Origin: Yponomeuta sedellus
Taxonomy: Eukaryota; Arthropoda; Insecta; Lepidoptera; Yponomeutidae
DNA length: 64,000 nt
Direction: 5' to 3'
Assembly: GCA_934045075.1 (NCBI GenBank)
Contig: OW203751.1
Span: forward strand, 8,009,822-8,073,821
The position numbers and the translations under genes are program-made. Each line of letters begins with the position of its first letter. Position 1 is the first letter of the stretch. This document shows, one piece after another, positions 52,300 to 63,179 of this stretch. The notes under the pieces were generated by a model. The model was given only the letters and a program-made list of their open reading frames with translations, had not been told where the DNA came from and searched no databases.

Positions 52300-52475
52300 A
52301 ACATAACATAACATTTACATACAGGCACATACATTGCTTCTGGCCCCACACTAGGATACCCTGTGTCGTGGGAACCAGAAACAACGAGATAACAAACATG
52401 TAAACATCCAAGACCTGGACTTTTTTTTTTGTTTCCAGCCGGGATTCGCACCCGGCTGGAAACAAAAAAAAAATA
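52300..52475 (-). mobile_element. Family P SINE with foldback end
   Basis: Minus strand body and tail as in other P copies. The B-box side then folds back: GTTTCCAGCCGGG and CCCGGCTGGAAAC flank seven bases, extended by T10 and A10 runs, at 52421-52474. Confidence 0.8.
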
Positions 52476-52648
52476 TTTTTTATATAAAATAAACAGTAAA
52501 ATATCGACCGGATCGACCGGTGTATGTACGAGTATGTGTGTGTATTTTTTTTATTACCGAGTGATTGAACAGTCAAGTGCCATAGCTCGGTCAGTGGAGC
52601 TTTTTTCCTAGACTACTGTTGCTGAGTACACTTGGAGAGAAAAGTTTT

Positions 52649-52994
52649 AAAAACCTATTTAGAGGCAAAAAATTCCACCCATACCGGGATTCGAACCCGC
52701 GACCTCTGGCTATCCGTGCCAGCGCTCTATCCAACTGCGCTAATGGGCGACTCACCGGCATCAGTGAAATTTCGAACCTCTTTACTCTATTCTCTGTATT
52801 ACGTACAGGCAGCGACATCTGGCTGAAGTAGATTGCATCACTTACAGCCCCGACTACCTTCTTTGCAGCGCTTGCACGGATAGCCAGAGGTCGCGGGTTC
52901 GAATCCCAGCATGGGTGGAATTTTTAGTCTCTAAATAGGTTTTTAAAATTGTCCTTAGCACGGGTTAGTGCATTAAAAATAAAAATTGTATAAG
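52649..52994. mobile_element. Family T SINE, inverted pair
   Basis: 52649-52862 is a minus-strand unit with a short 3' end; 52863-52994 is a plus-strand body with a long tail. Read on the minus strand: inverted tail and body first, then a long sense unit. The TSD is not clear. Confidence 0.8.
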
Positions 52995-53010
52995 TCTTTA
53001 CTTTATTTTG

Positions 53011-53280
53011 TTCGATATCCGAAGTCCCCCACTGCTGGGGTACGGGTCTTTTCCATATTTCCATAGGGTTAGGCCATACTCCACGACGGGGGCCAAGTCC
53101 GGGTTGGTAGAGGATTGTAAGATAGTGGCGGGCCTTACATTCAGAAGTTATCAAGCCGCCCAAAAGACCTTTGCAAGACAGCCGGCACCAACGGATTAAC
53201 GTGGCTTGTGAAGCACGGAAGCGCTCGGAAAAAATGCCACGGGACGGTCACCCATCTTGCACATGACCTCGCCTGATGTT
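53011..53280 (-). mobile_element. Family S SINE, subfamily A
   Basis: Minus strand from AGGCGAGGTCATGTGC, GATGGGTGACCG and a T6 run to GGGGGACTTCGGATATCG. Box A is partly lost. Confidence 0.8.
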
Positions 53281-53285
53281 CCTGA

Positions 53286-53508
53286 ACTTATTGCACTTCC
53301 ATGCCTCTCAAGCCACGTTAAGCCGTTTTGTAACGGCAGTCAGGAGCCTTAGGGCGGCTTGAGAACTTCTGACAGTAAGACAAGCCACTAGTCTTGCAAG
53401 CCTCCACCAATCCGGACTTGGCCCCCGTGGTGGAGTATGGCCTATACCTTCGTCAGGGAAGAGGCCCGTGCCCCTCGGTGGGGACATAATGGGTTGATGA
53501 TGATGGTG
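53286..53508 (+). mobile_element. Family S SINE, subfamily B, 5'-truncated
   Basis: From CTTCCATGCCTCTCAAGCCA to GGGGACATAATGGGTTGATG and ATGATGG. Head-to-head with the subfamily A copy at 53011. Confidence 0.8.
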
Positions 53509-53552
53509 ACTACTCAAATGTTATTTTATATAAATAATTAAATACATACATA

Positions 53553-53648
53553 ATATGGGCATTACCCCCTATGATAGCACAACGTGGCGCTCTTTAGGGG
53601 AGGGCTATGTCCAGCAGTGGACTAGTATAGCCTGACGACGATGACGAC
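53553..53648 (+). mobile_element. RTE-type LINE 3'-end scrap
   Basis: GGGCATTACCCCCTATGATA, GCTATGTCCAGCAGTGGACT and a GACGAC end that merges into ACATAC repeats. Confidence 0.7.
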
Positions 53649-53694
53649 ATACATACACACACATACATACATACATGCATGCATGCATGCATGG
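53649..53694. repeat. ACAT/ATGC microsatellite, left block
   Basis: ACATACATACACACACATAC followed by ATGC units; borders the gypsy fragment. Confidence 0.9.
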
Positions 53695-54073
53695 ACATGC
53701 CTAAAGCGGGCTGTTGGGGTCTTGAAGGTTGCAAGAGGTGCCGAGGTATGCCTCGTAGTCTTCGAGCGTTGACATTCAATGCACTCTTTTGCCCATTGTC
53801 GACAAACCTTTTTTATGCCCGGCCAAACAAACCTCTCAGTTATTAGCCGCACTGAAGCCTTTTTTCCGGGATGACTGAGGTTATGCAGCGCGTCAAAAGC
53901 TTGCCTCCGGAATGACGGTGTTAGGTAAGGTCTTGGCTCTGGAGTAGACGTGTCACAGTATAGAAGCACCTGCGTGTCTGTGATCGGGACCTTTTCTAGT
54001 TTTAGACTCGAACCTTGTTGCAGCAGCCGCTGAAGTTCGTCATATGTGGTCTGGTCGTGCGCTAGAGACTGGT
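53695..54073 (-). pseudogene. Ty3/gypsy pol fragment: integrase zinc-binding region
   Basis: About 125 residues on the minus strand. DELQRLLQQGSSLKLEKVPI is typical spacer between RNase H and integrase. LHNLSHPGKKASVRLITERF, VWPGIKKVCRQWAKECIECQ and RSKTTRH form the HHCC zinc finger (H-x3-H, C-x2-C) of retrovirus-like integrases, then APLATFKTPTARFRHVH. It stops just before the catalytic core. Both ends run straight into ATGC microsatellite, so the frame continues artefactually as (MYVC)n. No LTR, protease or polymerase is nearby. A captured fragment of a retrotransposon, not a gene. Confidence 0.85.
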
Positions 54074-54450
54074 ATGCATGCATGCATGCATGCATGCATG
54101 CATGCATGCATGCATGCATGCATACATACATACATACATACATACATACATACATACATACATACATACATACATACATACATACATACATACATACATA
54201 CATACATACATACATACATACATACATACATACATACATACATACATACATACATACATACATACATACATACATACATACATACATACATACATACATA
54301 CATACATACATACATACATACATACATACATACATACATACATACATACATACATACATACATACATACATACATACATACATACATACATACATACATA
54401 CATACATACATACATACATACATACATACATACATACATACATACATACA

Positions 54451-54482
<32 letters not shown>
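54074..54482. repeat. ATGC/TACA microsatellite, right block
   Basis: About 12 units of ATGC (54074-54121) then about 90 units of TACA (54122-54480). No interruption is visible within the second part. Confidence 0.98.
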
Positions 54483-54484
<2 letters not shown>

Positions 54485-54951
54485 CACACATAAGACTGTA
54501 AGAGTCTAAAATTCCTCTGTGAAAATTGACGTGCCAGGTCCGTGGAAAAGGGCAAAAGATTTAAACTGAATTTCAGGAGTGTTTTAAGATATCCTGTTTT
54601 TAAAAATAAGACTATACATTATTTACTATAAAAAAGTCTGGAATTCCTCAGAAAACATACGTACCTGGTCATTGAACCGAACACAATGCATCGCCGTGGT
54701 TCATTATGAGTTGAGGCATTTTAATTATATTTCACGAGGGAATATTATTGGATATTGCCAAAAATATCACACCTGTGAAGCAGACCGATTTAGTGCCGTT
54801 CGATTCTCAAAAACGTACGTTTCCACGCCTGAACTTACTTTTCTTCCCTAGTCATGGGTTTTTTAGGAAACTCATAGCGAAGAATCTGTCAAAATCAAAT
54901 TCGAATGTTTATTCTGAACTTCACATCTGTTACTACCTGAGTGTTTCGATA
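54483..54951. other. Unassigned stretch
   Basis: No supported gene or repeat. Confidence 0.4.
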
Positions 54952-55372
54952 TAAACCCTTGTAAGCCCCCACTGCTGTCACCCATCTAGCACCTGAGTGC
55001 TTAGTGCGAGTTTTTTAACTACTCGATCGCCTTAACGTAAACTCATATTTCTATGGCATCGACGAAGCGCCAGCTAGCGACAAGTATAGAAATGAAAATG
55101 GCTGAGTATGAGTTGTACTGGTTTACGTTGAGAACTGAACACGTTTACCAGCCAAAACACGAATAAACGCGAGTGCGAGTTGTACTGTGACAGCGTTTTG
55201 CCAGCTCGAACGGTTAACTTACTTATACTCACTCAATGCTCGATTAACGCGGTAGTAAAGTTATTCGATTGGATCTGTCAAACTCGCACTAAGCACTCTG
55301 ACCGTGCCCGTTGTTGCTTAACTCAAGGGATTGATTGCAATCACTCGGTTCGACTAGGCCACGAGCGCTTCA
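54952..55372 (-). mobile_element. Family S SINE, internally deleted, split by a MITE
   Basis: 54952-54995 carries the 3' end and part of the head (GTCACCCATCTAGCACCTG on the plus strand); 55298-55372 carries the 5S-like box A and 5' end (CGCTCGTGGCCTAGTCG on the minus strand). The body between tail and head is deleted. Confidence 0.75.
54996..55297. mobile_element. 302-bp MITE with 18-bp inverted ends and 3-bp TSD
   Basis: Terminal repeats AGTGCTTAGTGCGAGTTT at 54996-55013 and its complement at 55280-55297. CTG duplicated at 54993-54995 and 55298-55300, restoring the SINE sequence CACCTGACCG when removed. No ORF. The 3-bp TSD suggests a PIF/Harbinger-like or other 3-bp superfamily, not assigned. 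Confidence 0.85.
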
Positions 55373-55754
55373 TGACGATGCGCCAGTGGTATGCAATTTT
55401 TTGCAGTTAATATTCCACTTGTCGTATGTCAGAAGGACATTAGAAGACATACTGTCACAAAGGTGAAAGTCACAAAAACTAAAACATCTGAGAGGGACAA
55501 AAAATGCCGCAGTCAAGCCGCAAAAAACGCCCGAATGAAGAGTCTTACGCTTCGGCCGGCTTCCATCAATCACCCTTTTCGCGTCTACGTCACAGGGAAT
55601 TCGGACACATTTTTCATTACGTCCGTGTATCCTTTGAGAATAACTTTGCAGTGCAAGGGGTGTGTTACGGGCCGTTTGTGAATGGGCACTTTTTCTAAAA
55701 TGACTATTTTTTTTTTATTTATTTATTTTATCAAACCCGACAACTTAAAAATTA
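55373..55754. other. Unassigned stretch
   Basis: Two short plus-strand frames (55391-55681 and 55504-55698) show no domain. No repeat identified. Confidence 0.35.
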
Positions 55755-55830
55755 CCATCATCATCCACCTATTATGTCCCCACCAAGGGGCACGGGTCTC
55801 TTCCCCAAGGAAAGTATAGGCCATACTCAT
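55755..55830 (-). mobile_element. Family S SINE, subfamily B, 3' scrap
   Basis: CATCATCATCCACCTATTAT, CCAAGGGGCACGGGTCTCTT on the plus strand; stops at GCCATACTC. Confidence 0.65.
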
Positions 55831-55867
55831 ATTTCGCTTGTGTTTTGACTAAAATATTGCTTTCCTC

Positions 55868-56088
55868 TGCCAGCATTCCAACTGAGCATGGGTATGCTCA
55901 GTTGGAAGAGCGCTGGCACGGATAGCCAAAGGTCGCGGGTTTGAATCCCGGCATGGTTGTAATTTTTACACCAAGTATTTCAAATTTTCGTGAAGCTCTC
56001 TCTCTGACTTTGTTATTTTTACGAATTTTTACTAAATAGGTTTTTAATTCTCCTTAGCACGGTTTAGTGCATTAAAAATTATATAATT
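55868..56088. mobile_element. Family T SINE, small foldback, interrupted
   Basis: CCAACTGAGCATGGGTATGC then TCAGTTGGAAGAGCGCTGGC forms a short palindrome. A sense body follows, interrupted by about 60 bp of other sequence (about 55970-56030), then the tail TTTAGTGCATTAAAAAT. Confidence 0.7.
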
Positions 56089-56273
56089 CCACCATTGTTT
56101 ACAACATTTTGTTTATATCCGGTCGGCTGTTCCTAGTCACAGTGCATGGCTTTCTCTAAGACAAAGTAGGAGAGAGTGTCGGGCTTAAAAACCACGCATA
56201 CCCACGATTTGATAAGCAATAAGATAGTACAATTTTATTATTTACCAAGACCTTTTCTTTCACAATACCTCAA

Positions 56274-56478
56274 GACGACCTCTGTGGCGTAGCGGTAGCG
56301 CATCTACCTACAATGCAAGACGTCCTGGGTTCAAATCCCGGCTGGGAACAAAAAAAAACCCCAGGTCTTGGATGTTTACATGTTTGTGATGTCGTTGTTT
56401 CTGGTTCCCACGACACAGGATATCCTAGTGTGGGGCCAGAAGCAATGTATGTGCATGTATGTAAATGTTATGTTATGT
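56274..56478 (+). mobile_element. Family P tRNA-headed SINE, full length
   Basis: Reference copy: GACCTCTGTGGCGTAGCGGT A-box region, GGGTTCAAATCCC B box, A8 run, CCAGGTCTTGGATGTTTACA, CACGACACAGGATATCCTAG and a TGTATGTAAATGTTATG tail. The head resembles tRNA-Trp in its first half. Confidence 0.88.
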
Positions 56479-56808
56479 AAATAAATTAAGATAAATTCAA
56501 AATATCCAAAATGTCCGTACGACCTGCAACATGATAGTAATTAGTGTCAAATAATGTGCCTCATGACATAACTTCAATTTGTTAGCTTTTGTTGGCTTAT
56601 GAAGGCTCTAATTAGGTTCAAGGGGCTATTGTGTAAGGTTTATTCATTACTCAGGTGTTAGCGAAAATATTGGTACTCAAATGAGGCCCGGAATTAATCG
56701 TATAACACATTAATAACTAACTTAATTCCATACCGATTCAATCCATCAGACCATATTAGTCCACTGCTGGGCCAAGGATTTTTTTGAAACATGCCACTTC
56801 TTTCTGTT

Positions 56809-57144
56809 ATTGTATGGAATCAGGCGTTACTTTGCGGAAATCCATAATAGCATTAAAAAGTTAAAATTACTTTGCTAAGTTCCGCCAAAAATTCCACAAG
56901 CACCACGCGGTTAGTTAATGCACCGCCCTCCCTCCCACTTTTTCAGTAGTACTCGTAAGCCTGAGGATGCCTCGTGTTAGAGGCGGAACGCGTCGCGCAT
57001 TTTCTCACACAAGTATTGGTGTCGTGTGTTCGTGTCTTGCTTCTGCTTGAAAAAGCGGGAGGGAGGGCGGTGTATTAACTAAGCGCATGGTGCTTGTAGG
57101 ATTTTTGGCGGAATTTAGCAAAGTAATTTTCACATTATAATACA
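56809..57144. mobile_element. Foldback element (copy 2) with 10-bp TSD
   Basis: Flanked by TCTTTCTGTT (56799-56808 and 57145-57154). Inverted arms of about 105 bp start about 50 bp from the left end and reach the right end. The loop includes CTCACACAAGTATTGGTGTC, opposite in direction to copy 1 at 35321. Confidence 0.88.
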
Positions 57145-57157
57145 TCTTTCTGTTCTC

Positions 57158-57195
57158 GGCCATAATCATCCAGCCGCCACTGGATGATTATGGCC
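57158..57195. repeat. Perfect hairpin, 16-bp arms
   Basis: GGCCATAATCATCCAG and its exact complement flank CCGCCA. Confidence 0.95.
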
Positions 57196-57416
57196 TTCAG
57201 ATTACTTCCTTCAGACTTCCTTCTTTTCAAAATTAAGGATTTTATTTAAAGCAACACAGGCGACTCAAAGAACGTTAAAACTTTTAAAGTATCTGATGTT
57301 TATACTATTTTTATTTTTAATGCACTAACCCGTGCTAGGGAATATTTACACTATTCTCTGTACGTAATACAGAGAATAGTGTAAAGAGGTTCGAAATTTC
57401 ACTGATGCCGGTGAGT

Positions 57417-57491
57417 CGCCCATTAGCTCAGTTGGATAGAGCGCTGGCACGGATAGCCAGAGGTCGCGGGTTCGAATCCCGGCATGGGTGG
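57417..57491 (+). other. tRNA-like cloverleaf in SINE (not a tRNA gene)
   Basis: Acceptor CGCCCAT pairs with ATGGGTG, D-arm GCTC/GAGC, anticodon arm CTGGC-ACGGATA-GCCAG (formal anticodon GGA), T-arm around GGGTTCGAATCCC. The base at position 33 is C and not T, and the type I variable arm does not fit tRNA-Ser. Confidence 0.8.
57424..57479 (+). promoter_or_regulatory. Pol III A and B boxes of family T
   Basis: A box TAGCTCAGTTGG (57424-57435) and B box GGTTCGAATCC (57469-57479). A T5 run (57494-57498) follows the tRNA-like part and could stop Pol III early. Confidence 0.75.
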
Positions 57492-58182
57492 AATTTTTAG
57501 CCTCTAAATAGGTTTTTTAAAATTGTCCTTAGCACGGGTTAGTGCATTAAAAATAAAAATAGTATAATCATGTGGGTACAGCGATATCATTCCGATGTAA
57601 AAACCTAACTGCAAAGTATGTAGTCGGGGCTGTAAGTGATGCAATCGACTTCAGCTAGATGTCGCTGCCTGTACGTAATACAGAGAATAGTGTAGAGGTT
57701 CGAAATTTCACTGATGCCGGTGAGTCGCCCATTGGCTCAGTTGGAAAGAGCGCTGGCACGGATAGCCAGAGGTCGCGGGTTCGAATCCCGGCATAAGTGG
57801 AATTTTTAGCCTCTAAATAGGTTTATAAAAGGTTTTGTTTTGTTTATAATATAAACAGAAAACTTTGTAAAAATAGGGTAATAGGTAAAAGAAGATTTAT
57901 AATAATAATAAAAACTTATTTCAGACTAATTATCATTAGTTATCAGTATAAGCTTAACCTGTAAAGGTGCAAACCTCTTTGCACCATTTATATTTTTTTC
58001 TATCTATCATTTTCAAACATTTAAATTACGTCACACATTTTTCGATTTCCCTCATTTTTCATCATTACAAACTATGTTAGTGAACAAATAGTTTAGATAT
58101 TAAAATTATATGGTCTGGGTAGTCGAAATGCGAAGTAGTAATCAGATGTAGTAATGATAAAAATGGGGGAAATCTTAAAAAA

Positions 58183-58398
58183 CATACATACATACATACA
58201 TACATTTACATACTGGCACATACATTGCTTCTGGCCCCACACTAGGATACCCTGTGTCGCGGGAACCAGAAACAACGACATCACAAACATGTAAACATCC
58301 AAGACCTGGGGTTTTTTTTTTTGTTCCCAGCCGGGATTCGAACCCGGGACCTCTTGCATGGTAGGCAGACGCGCTACCGCTACGCCACAGAGGTCGTC
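58183..58398 (-). mobile_element. Family P tRNA-headed SINE, full length
   Basis: Minus strand head GACCTCTGTGGCGTAGCGGT, B box CCGGGTTCGAATCCCGG, A12 run, full body and an ATGTATGT tail (58183-58206). The best preserved head of the family. Confidence 0.9.
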
Positions 58399-58499
58399 CG
58401 TCCGTCCACTTCAACATCTACAACAAACCATCCGTCCACTTCAACATCTAGATGGCTTTGGAAACTCTAAGCTTAGTATTTTATGTATTTCTAAAATAA

Positions 58500-58715
58500 G
58501 ACGGCCTGTGGACCAGGACAGTATCGGAGTGGTGGCCAAGGGAGGGAAGGAGGTTGGTAGGCAGACCACCGACACGATGGTCAGACGACATCGTGAGGGT
58601 TGCGGGCCAGAGATGGATCAGGTTAGCATAGGACCGTGAGGAATGGCGCAATAAAAAGGAGGCCTATGCCTAGCAGTGGGTTGATGTGGGCTGATTATAG
58701 ATATAGATAGATAAG
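58500..58715 (+). pseudogene. LINE reverse transcriptase C-terminal remnant
   Basis: In one plus frame: RPPTRWSDDIVRVAGQRWIR, then DREEWRNKKEAYA separated by stops, then a GCTGATTATAGATATAGATAG end. Shares its end with 33957-34040. Confidence 0.7.
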
Positions 58716-58904
58716 ATTAGTATTTGGTATTATATTTATGTCCTGACCATAATTATTTTGTTGCCTATAAATTTATGTATTTATATAAAATATATATTTT
58801 TATATACGTTTCTAATTATGTAGGTATATTATTTGTATGTATGTATTTAGGGTTAGTGTAATTATTTTCTTAATTAGGCATGTTTTATTCGTATGTATCT
58901 GAAA

Positions 58905-60810
<1,906 letters not shown>

Positions 60811-60837
60811 TTTCAAATTGCTTCCTTAACAGAGTTG

Positions 60838-60905
60838 AAATCATTGAACTCACGCATGGTACTGGCTTTAATTCCAGACTTATTGTCATCTAAATAATCT
60901 TTAAT
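60838..60905 (-). mobile_element. CR1-group LINE 3'-UTR scrap
   Basis: GGTACTGGCTTTAATTCCAG and TTGTCATCTAAATAATCTTT, same orientation as the full-length LINE. Confidence 0.75.
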
Positions 60906-61229
60906 GTATAAACAACATAGGGCGCGTTCAGTAAATGGGATGGGTGACTGTCTATGACTAATGCTAGCGGCATTTTTCCGAGCGGTTGCGTGCTTTGCAA
61001 GGCACGGTAAGCAGTAGGCGCCGGCTGCCGTCGATAGATGGTGGTTGTTAAGCCAAGTCAGTCAGAGGCCTAAGGGCGGCTTGAAAACTTTCACAATAAG
61101 GCCCGCCACTGTCTTACAATCGTCCACTAACCCGGACTTGGCCTCCGTGGTGGAGTATGGCCTATACCTTCCTCAGGGAAGAGACCCGTGCCCCTCGGTG
61201 GGTACATAATGGGTTGACGATGATGATGT
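60906..61229 (+). mobile_element. Family S SINE, subfamily B, nearly full length
   Basis: Starts in box A (AACATAGGGCGCGTTCAGTA), has box-C-like GGGATGGGTGACTG, the T5 run and the body, and ends GGGTTGACGATGATGATG. Confidence 0.85.
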
Positions 61230-61584
61230 TTAGTTGACCGATGTTTTGAGCCGCGTGTCCAGAAACGCGGCTCTATCTAAAACATCTATCTATTTATCCA
61301 GATAGATTTTATCTTCAGTATTCTTCTTGTATTTTTTGTAGAAATGTATGCAATGTATTTATTGGTATATTTGTAGTTCAAGCTTAGTCTTGATGTAATA
61401 GCTGTTGAAAAGTCAATAAAAGTACGTCATACAGCTTTTCATACAAATCGAGCTCAATCCCTATGGTATCACAACTTGTAATGTACAAACCAATTATCAT
61501 ATTCATATTCATTTACTCAATTTAGGTAATAACATCGTCAATTTATATTTTAAGTATAAAACCAAAGCAGAATAAATAAATATT

Positions 61585-61815
61585 CATGGACATATTACAC
61601 AGATCTCGTTAGCCCTATACTAAGTACAACTAAATGACTTGTGTTATAGGTGCTAACTCGACGATAGATTTAATACAATAAATACATAGATAATATCGAA
61701 GACCCGAGACAAACTAGAAAAGTTCGTTTCCTAGTTTGACCCGGCCGGGGATCGAACCCGAGACCTTTGGTTTTACAGTCAGCGTGCCAAACCGCTGCGC
61801 CACCGAGGCCGTCAA
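61585..61815 (-). mobile_element. Family C tRNA-headed SINE, best copy
   Basis: Minus strand head GGCCTCGGTGGCGCAGCGGT, B box GGTCTCGGGTTCGATCCCCG, body to CGAGATCTGTGTAATATG. Confidence 0.85.
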
Positions 61816-62299
61816 GTTTAGCTTTAATTACAATATAACTTAATTAAAGGCTACATAAAAAAAATAACTTAATTACAATTTCATAATGAATACAAATAAA
61901 TCTGTCCAATCACTTAACAGTTCTGACGAAGCTTTTTGTGAATGAATCTTATTTTAATATGTTGACGTTAGTGATTTTTTTTTATTTTATGGTTATAATT
62001 ATTTATTATAACAATAAAATAAAAAAATAAGTAATTTGATTGTATGTGACTTTTTTCAATTAATAAACATTACCTTAACATTTGAGTTATTATAAGTTAT
62101 CACATAAAAAGATGTTTTTATGTATCTAGAGTTTAAGAAAACGTTTAAAATTTAGCGGTTAAACGGAATCTAATAGGTTTTTATTATTATTAAAGTAACT
62201 ACCTTTTGCATTTAATTTTATTTTTATTTATTTTATTCATTAGGTACCTACACCAACAGCAAGCACGCAAGCATGATAAAGCTTATACTAAAAGTGACT
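61816..62299. other. Unassigned AT-rich stretch
   Basis: No gene or named repeat. Confidence 0.4.
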
Positions 62300-62301
62300 T
62301 A

Positions 62302-62751
62302 GGCTGACATTCAGAGACGAAAACTAAGCTAAGACCAGTCTCAGAAATGTCAAAATCACGTACTTAGAAATATTTCGTATTCAGAATCGAATCTTATCAA
62401 GTTGAGTATGAAATGGTACTTAGCTAAGTGTAAGTAGCCAATATTGGTGACTTTACGTGAACTTAGAATTGTCATCTGTCATTTGGTTCTCTTCACTTTG
62501 AGGTTACCTACCTTTTTGTCGTATTGTTTTGGTTCGAGTTTGTGATTAGCATTGTGTTTACTACATCACTAAAAAATAATAGACAATATAGATGACTTTC
62601 TTAAGACAGGTCTTCTCTTAGCTCATGCTTAACTCCGGCTCCCGATCGAATGTGAATACGAAAATTTCGGCGCTTTACTAAGTATGACTTTAGTTTACTT
62701 TGCTAAGACTGCTCTAAGCGTGAACTTGGGATTCGTCTCTGAATGTCAGCC
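62302..62751. mobile_element. 450-bp MITE, Tc1/mariner-like, TA target
   Basis: Perfect 20-bp inverted ends GGCTGACATTCAGAGACGAA (62302-62321) and complement (62732-62751), flanked by TA on both sides. Subterminal inverted segments (CTAAG-rich) continue the symmetry. No ORF. TA duplication suggests mobilisation by a Tc1/mariner-type transposase; the mariner at 36.2 kb has different ends. Confidence 0.85.
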
Positions 62752-62899
62752 TAGGGCTAGCGATTATGCTAATTAAAGGCATACACAGCATTTTTAGACT
62801 TGTCTTACATATACGCAGACAACTAGAAATGTAATATTACAATACGGTGATAATATAGATGTTATTACCACGTAAGATAAGAATTTTTAGATTTTAAAA

Positions 62900-63170
62900 C
62901 ATAGAACTCATACATTGTACTGGCTTTAATTCCAGACATCATTGTCATCTAAAAATCCTTTATGTTATAGTAGCCCTTTTGGCCAAAGTGTGCTTAACAT
63001 ATTTTTTGAACCGCGTTTCAGGCAAGCTTAAATATCTTCAGGGATTTTATTATAGGTTGTTATAAAACATAGAACTGCATTGTTTTGGCTTTAATTCCAG
63101 ACATCATTGTCATCTAAATTATCTTTTATGTTATAGTAGCCCTTTTGGCACAAAGTGTGCTTAGCATAGA
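62900..63170 (-). mobile_element. CR1-group LINE 3' UTR, two tandem partial copies
   Basis: TTTAATTCCAGACATCATTG occurs at about 62928 and 63090. Each copy continues into TTATAGTAGCCCTTTTGGC; the first runs further, to GGGATTTTATTATAGG. Confidence 0.85.
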
Positions 63171-63179
63171 AAAACTGAC

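Larger units (their letters stand above)
57302..57833 (+). mobile_element. Family T SINE, inverted tail followed by a head-to-tail dimer
   Basis: 57302-57360 is an inverted tail and a piece of 5' sequence, forming a hairpin at ACAGAGAATAGTGTAAAG. Unit 1 (57361-57565) ends in a long tail and passes directly into unit 2 (ATAGTATAATCATGTGGG to the short 3' end at 57833). Both tRNA-like segments are well preserved. Confidence 0.88.

Noticed and set aside
53622..54491. A single 289-residue protein with (MYVC)n and integrase parts
   Set aside because: Only the middle 125 residues are real gypsy sequence; the rest is microsatellite on both sides.
57417..57850. Genuine tRNA genes
   Set aside because: The same tRNA-like unit recurs at about 22 loci with SINE flanks, TSDs and decay, and the anticodon loop lacks T33.
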